The position numbers were made by a program, and so were the translations under genes. Source: JBNJEA01 sp051745395 (lineage in GTDB: Bacteria > Desulfobacterota > Desulfobacteria > Desulfobacterales > Desulfosalsimonadaceae). From it: a DNA stretch of 34,290 nt. Below are positions 32,316 through 34,290 of the stretch, one piece after another. The DNA lies in assembly GCA_051745395.1 (NCBI GenBank), contig JBNJEA010000014.1:1-34290 (forward strand), read 5' to 3'. Below the pieces are notes generated by a model. That model worked only from the letters and a program-made list of their open reading frames with translations. It was not told the DNA's origin and searched no databases. Each line of letters begins with the position of its first letter. Within the stretch, counting starts at the first letter, position 1.

Positions 32316-32573
32316 TCACTTTCTCAGCATTTGATTTAGTCCCCCTTTTCTTTCAAGCGCATCCAGTTCGTCATATCCGCCGACATGCTGATCATCAATA
32401 AAAATTTGCGGCACCGTCTTGCGTCCACCGCTTCTTTTCACCGCTTCACTCATCCGGTCCGGATCCCCGTCCACTGCGATTTCTGTGTAATCGGCGCCTT
32501 TGTCTTCGAGCAGCTCTTTTGCACGGATGCAATAGGGACAAACCCGGGTGGTATAAATTTCTACTTTTGCCAT
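32316..32573 (-). CDS. grxC: glutaredoxin, GrxC type
   Basis: An 85-residue dithiol glutaredoxin with the active site CPYC in TTRVCPYCIRAKELL, the cis-proline segment TVPQIFID and the GG of HVGGYDEL that contacts glutathione. The start at 32573 follows AAGGAG; its first 13 nt overlap the end of the glutamate-cysteine-ligase-like gene, so the two are coupled. Confidence 0.93.
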   Translation of the reverse strand: MAKVEIYTTRVCPYCIRAKELLEDKGADYTEIAVDGDPDRMSEAVKRSGGRKTVPQIFIDDQHVGGYDELDALERKGGLNQMLRK

Positions 32574-33517
32574 TGGGTCTCCTTTTTTTGACATTGAACA
32601 CTATTGAGTCTGGATACAAACAACTCCCACCTGGACTTGAACTGATCCAGCGGGACACTGTCCGGGGTTCGCAATTCCAGGGTGGGTCCTTTCAGATTAA
32701 ACCGCACATCGGTAAAAATCGTGGTCATGTGATACAAAAACGCATCAAAGGATTGATCGCTGGTATGCTCGAAAGGCTTTTCTTCGCCCAACACCACCAC
32801 CTGCAGGGCAAACTGGATCAATCGAGCAATCAGACTCGATGGACTGTCAAGGGCTTCGAAACAACATGGCGGCGGCCCGCAGCGGGTCGAGTCCGTCTGG
32901 CTCCAGATATTGCGGCGGGTCTTAGACATTTGGAATGAAGGTTCACCGGTCATTTCACATAAGGTGTAAAACAGCGGCAACAGTTCTTCCATATTGCAGA
33001 TGGCCACATGCAAATGGATGGAGGCCGTGCCTTTCATCATTTCATGTCCGCGGGAACCGCTTCTGGCCAGGCGCCGGTGAAGCGCGACATAGCGGGGCGA
33101 TTGAAGGCACAATGGCGCATTGGCCCGTCCGGCAATGGCATCCGTACCGATATATTGGATCGCGAGTTTTTCGTAAATCCAGGTGTTGGCTCGGGAAATG
33201 AAGGAAAGCAGCGGGTCAATTTCGCGGAAATCCTTGGCCGGCAATGGCGGGCTGCAGTATTCAATCTGTCCGCCCGGCTCAAAGGTGACGCGGATGCCGT
33301 TGTCAAATACGTGATCGCCCTGTTCCTTGCGCCCCCCCATTTCGGCAAGCACCCGATCCAGGTCGGCCATGTCATCGAGATTTAACGCCCGATGGGGCAT
33401 GAATTCATATTCAAACCCATAGGTCCGGTGTTGTTTGGGCAGCGTATGGGACAACACCTCCAGATATTGTTTGCAGAATCGATCAACCAGTTCAGGGTTC
33501 GGGTGATGGGGCGGCAA
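32561..33517 (-). CDS. glutamate-cysteine ligase-like protein (GCS2 family)
   Basis: A 318-residue protein of the GCS2 carboxylate-amine ligase fold. Family landmarks are the acidic GFEYEF motif, FEPGGQIEYCSPP, the KGTASIHLHVAI strand, RRNIWSQTDSTRCGPP and a C-terminal LELRTPDSVP. These resemble plant/alphaproteobacterial GshA and EgtA, but the protein is clearly shorter than those (usually above 400 residues). The only start before the acidic motif is TTG at 33517, with AGGA 6 nt upstream. It is 26 nt after the asparagine-synthase-like gene and overlaps grxC by 13 nt. Predicted to join gamma-glutamate to an amine or thiol; the partner is not known. Confidence 0.8.
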   Translation of the reverse strand: MPPHHPNPELVDRFCKQYLEVLSHTLPKQHRTYGFEYEFMPHRALNLDDMADLDRVLAEMGGRKEQGDHVFDNGIRVTFEPGGQIEYCSPPLPAKDFREIDPLLSFISRANTWIYEKLAIQYIGTDAIAGRANAPLCLQSPRYVALHRRLARSGSRGHEMMKGTASIHLHVAICNMEELLPLFYTLCEMTGEPSFQMSKTRRNIWSQTDSTRCGPPPCCFEALDSPSSLIARLIQFALQVVVLGEEKPFEHTSDQSFDAFLYHMTTIFTDVRFNLKGPTLELRTPDSVPLDQFKSRWELFVSRLNSVQCQKKETQWQK

Positions 33518-33543
33518 TTGAAATCCTGTCGTTCGTTGTTGGG

Positions 33544-34290
33544 TTAGGTTGAAGCAATCATTTCATGATACCAGATCGTGAAAATGATGACCGAAAAAAG
33601 GCGATCGGCTTCGGAAACCAGGGTTTGCGGGCCGATGCCTTCTGCTGTGACATTTGCAACAAGCCCCCGAACGAATGCGGGATCGATTACGTTCTGTCCG
33701 GCAATCACATCACCGAATAAAATCTCCCGGATAAATTCCGGCAAGGACGAAGAATCCGCCAGCCAGTCGGCCATGGGAAACGTAAAGGGCTGTTTTTTCC
33801 GAAAGGCAGCGGCGGCGTTGAGCATGCCGTGCTTGACATAGGCATAGGCGCAGATGAATTTCTCCCGGTCCATGGCCAGATTGACCTTTAACGGCAGCGG
33901 CAGTCGGGCTGCAAACTCGGCCAGTCGGTAATCAAGCAGCGGGGTGCGGGTTTCCAGCGAATGGCGCATGGAAAGCTTGTCCAGCCGGAGCACTACGTAA
34001 TCCGGAAGCCGAAAACGGGCTTCGTATGCAATGGCAGCATTGACCGGATGCTCCCGTCCGGTCAATGCCGGTCGGGCGTGTTCTGAAAACCCGATTTCTC
34101 CCACCGGCGATCCGATTAATCGGTGTAACTCCTCCGGGCCAAACAGGGTTTCCGGCTGAATGTATCGCTGTGCCGGATCGGCATGGCGACGGCTCAGATA
34201 GCCTTTCAATTCAGGCAACCTGGAAAGCAACTGCAGTTGTTGTCTCGCCGGCAGGGTTTCAAATTCCTGGGCCGCCATTTCTATCATGAA
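33544..34290 (-). CDS. asparagine synthase-like protein, C-terminal part (partial)
   Basis: The last 248 codons are inside the window; the frame continues past the right edge, so the N-terminus is missing. The synthetase-domain motif LRLDKLSMRHSLETRTPLLD and LAEFAARLPLPLK match the ATP-dependent amide synthetase half of AsnB-family enzymes. The glutaminase half, if any, lies outside. The neighbouring GCL-like and glutaredoxin genes, in one operon, suggest a role in modifying a small peptide or amino-acid derivative rather than in bulk asparagine supply; this is inference. Confidence 0.8.
   Translation of the reverse strand, partial: FMIEMAAQEFETLPARQQLQLLSRLPELKGYLSRRHADPAQRYIQPETLFGPEELHRLIGSPVGEIGFSEHARPALTGREHPVNAAIAYEARFRLPDYVVLRLDKLSMRHSLETRTPLLDYRLAEFAARLPLPLKVNLAMDREKFICAYAYVKHGMLNAAAAFRKKQPFTFPMADWLADSSSLPEFIREILFGDVIAGQNVIDPAFVRGLVANVTAEGIGPQTLVSEADRLFSVIIFTIWYHEMIAST

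Overview
The window reads as chromosomal core sequence of a Gram-negative, strictly respiratory or fermentative deltaproteobacterium-like organism (Desulfobacterota; a Desulfobacteraceae/Desulfosarcina-type sulfate reducer is my best guess). The reasons are a compact methylmalonyl-CoA/transcarboxylase operon of the propionate type, an LPS cluster (kdsA-kdsC-lptCAB) joined to rpoN-hpf-ptsN-rapZ, a metal-type KDO8P synthase, NtrC-family regulation and dense, mostly co-oriented operons. Taxonomy is inferred from gene content, not from a marker-gene comparison. No insertion sequence, prophage or CRISPR array was seen.

Layout. 1-6515 (minus): methylmalonyl-CoA operon, transcribed mce - mcm - meaB - mmdA (12S-type) - small epsilon-like subunit - 5S-type carboxyltransferase (cut by the left edge). 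It has a good sigma-70-like promoter and an inverted repeat near the predicted start site. Together these genes interconvert succinyl-CoA and propionyl-CoA with transfer of CO2 to or from pyruvate/oxaloacetate. 6547-9318 (minus): a GAF-domain PilB/GspE-type ATPase and a small two-helix membrane protein. 9444-11141 (plus): a GNAT-nitrilase fusion with its own promoter and a 14-bp palindrome upstream. 11153-13501 (minus): a translationally coupled pair of uncharacterised envelope proteins (TIGR03546-like membrane protein and TIGR03545/AsmA-like protein). 13524-16877 (minus): a PilR/NtrC-like regulator followed by an ABC-F ATPase. 16909-21310 (minus): M23 peptidase - lepB - pyrB - pyrC.

21328-31505 (plus): a long series of housekeeping genes, kdsA-kdsC-lptC-lptA-lptB-rpoN-hpf-ptsN-rapZ-EIIA(Man)-rimI-gap-tpiA-secG-tRNA-Leu(GAG). 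It makes Kdo, exports LPS, supplies sigma-54, and holds a regulatory (non-transport) PTS arm and part of glycolysis. 31548-31736 is a doubtful small membrane ORF. 31791-34290 (minus): a PilZ protein with its own promoter and a 21-bp tandem repeat in the leader, and upstream of it an asparagine-synthase-like gene (cut by the right edge) - glutamate-cysteine-ligase-like gene - glutaredoxin operon.

Most of the window is ordinary. The parts I consider least described are the soluble epsilon-like subunit sitting between the two transferase subunits of a transcarboxylase, the TIGR03546/TIGR03545 pair, the GAF-ATPase with a degenerate MshEN domain, the asparagine synthase-like/GCL-like/glutaredoxin operon, and the inverted arrays of a degenerate heptamer between 966 and 1135.
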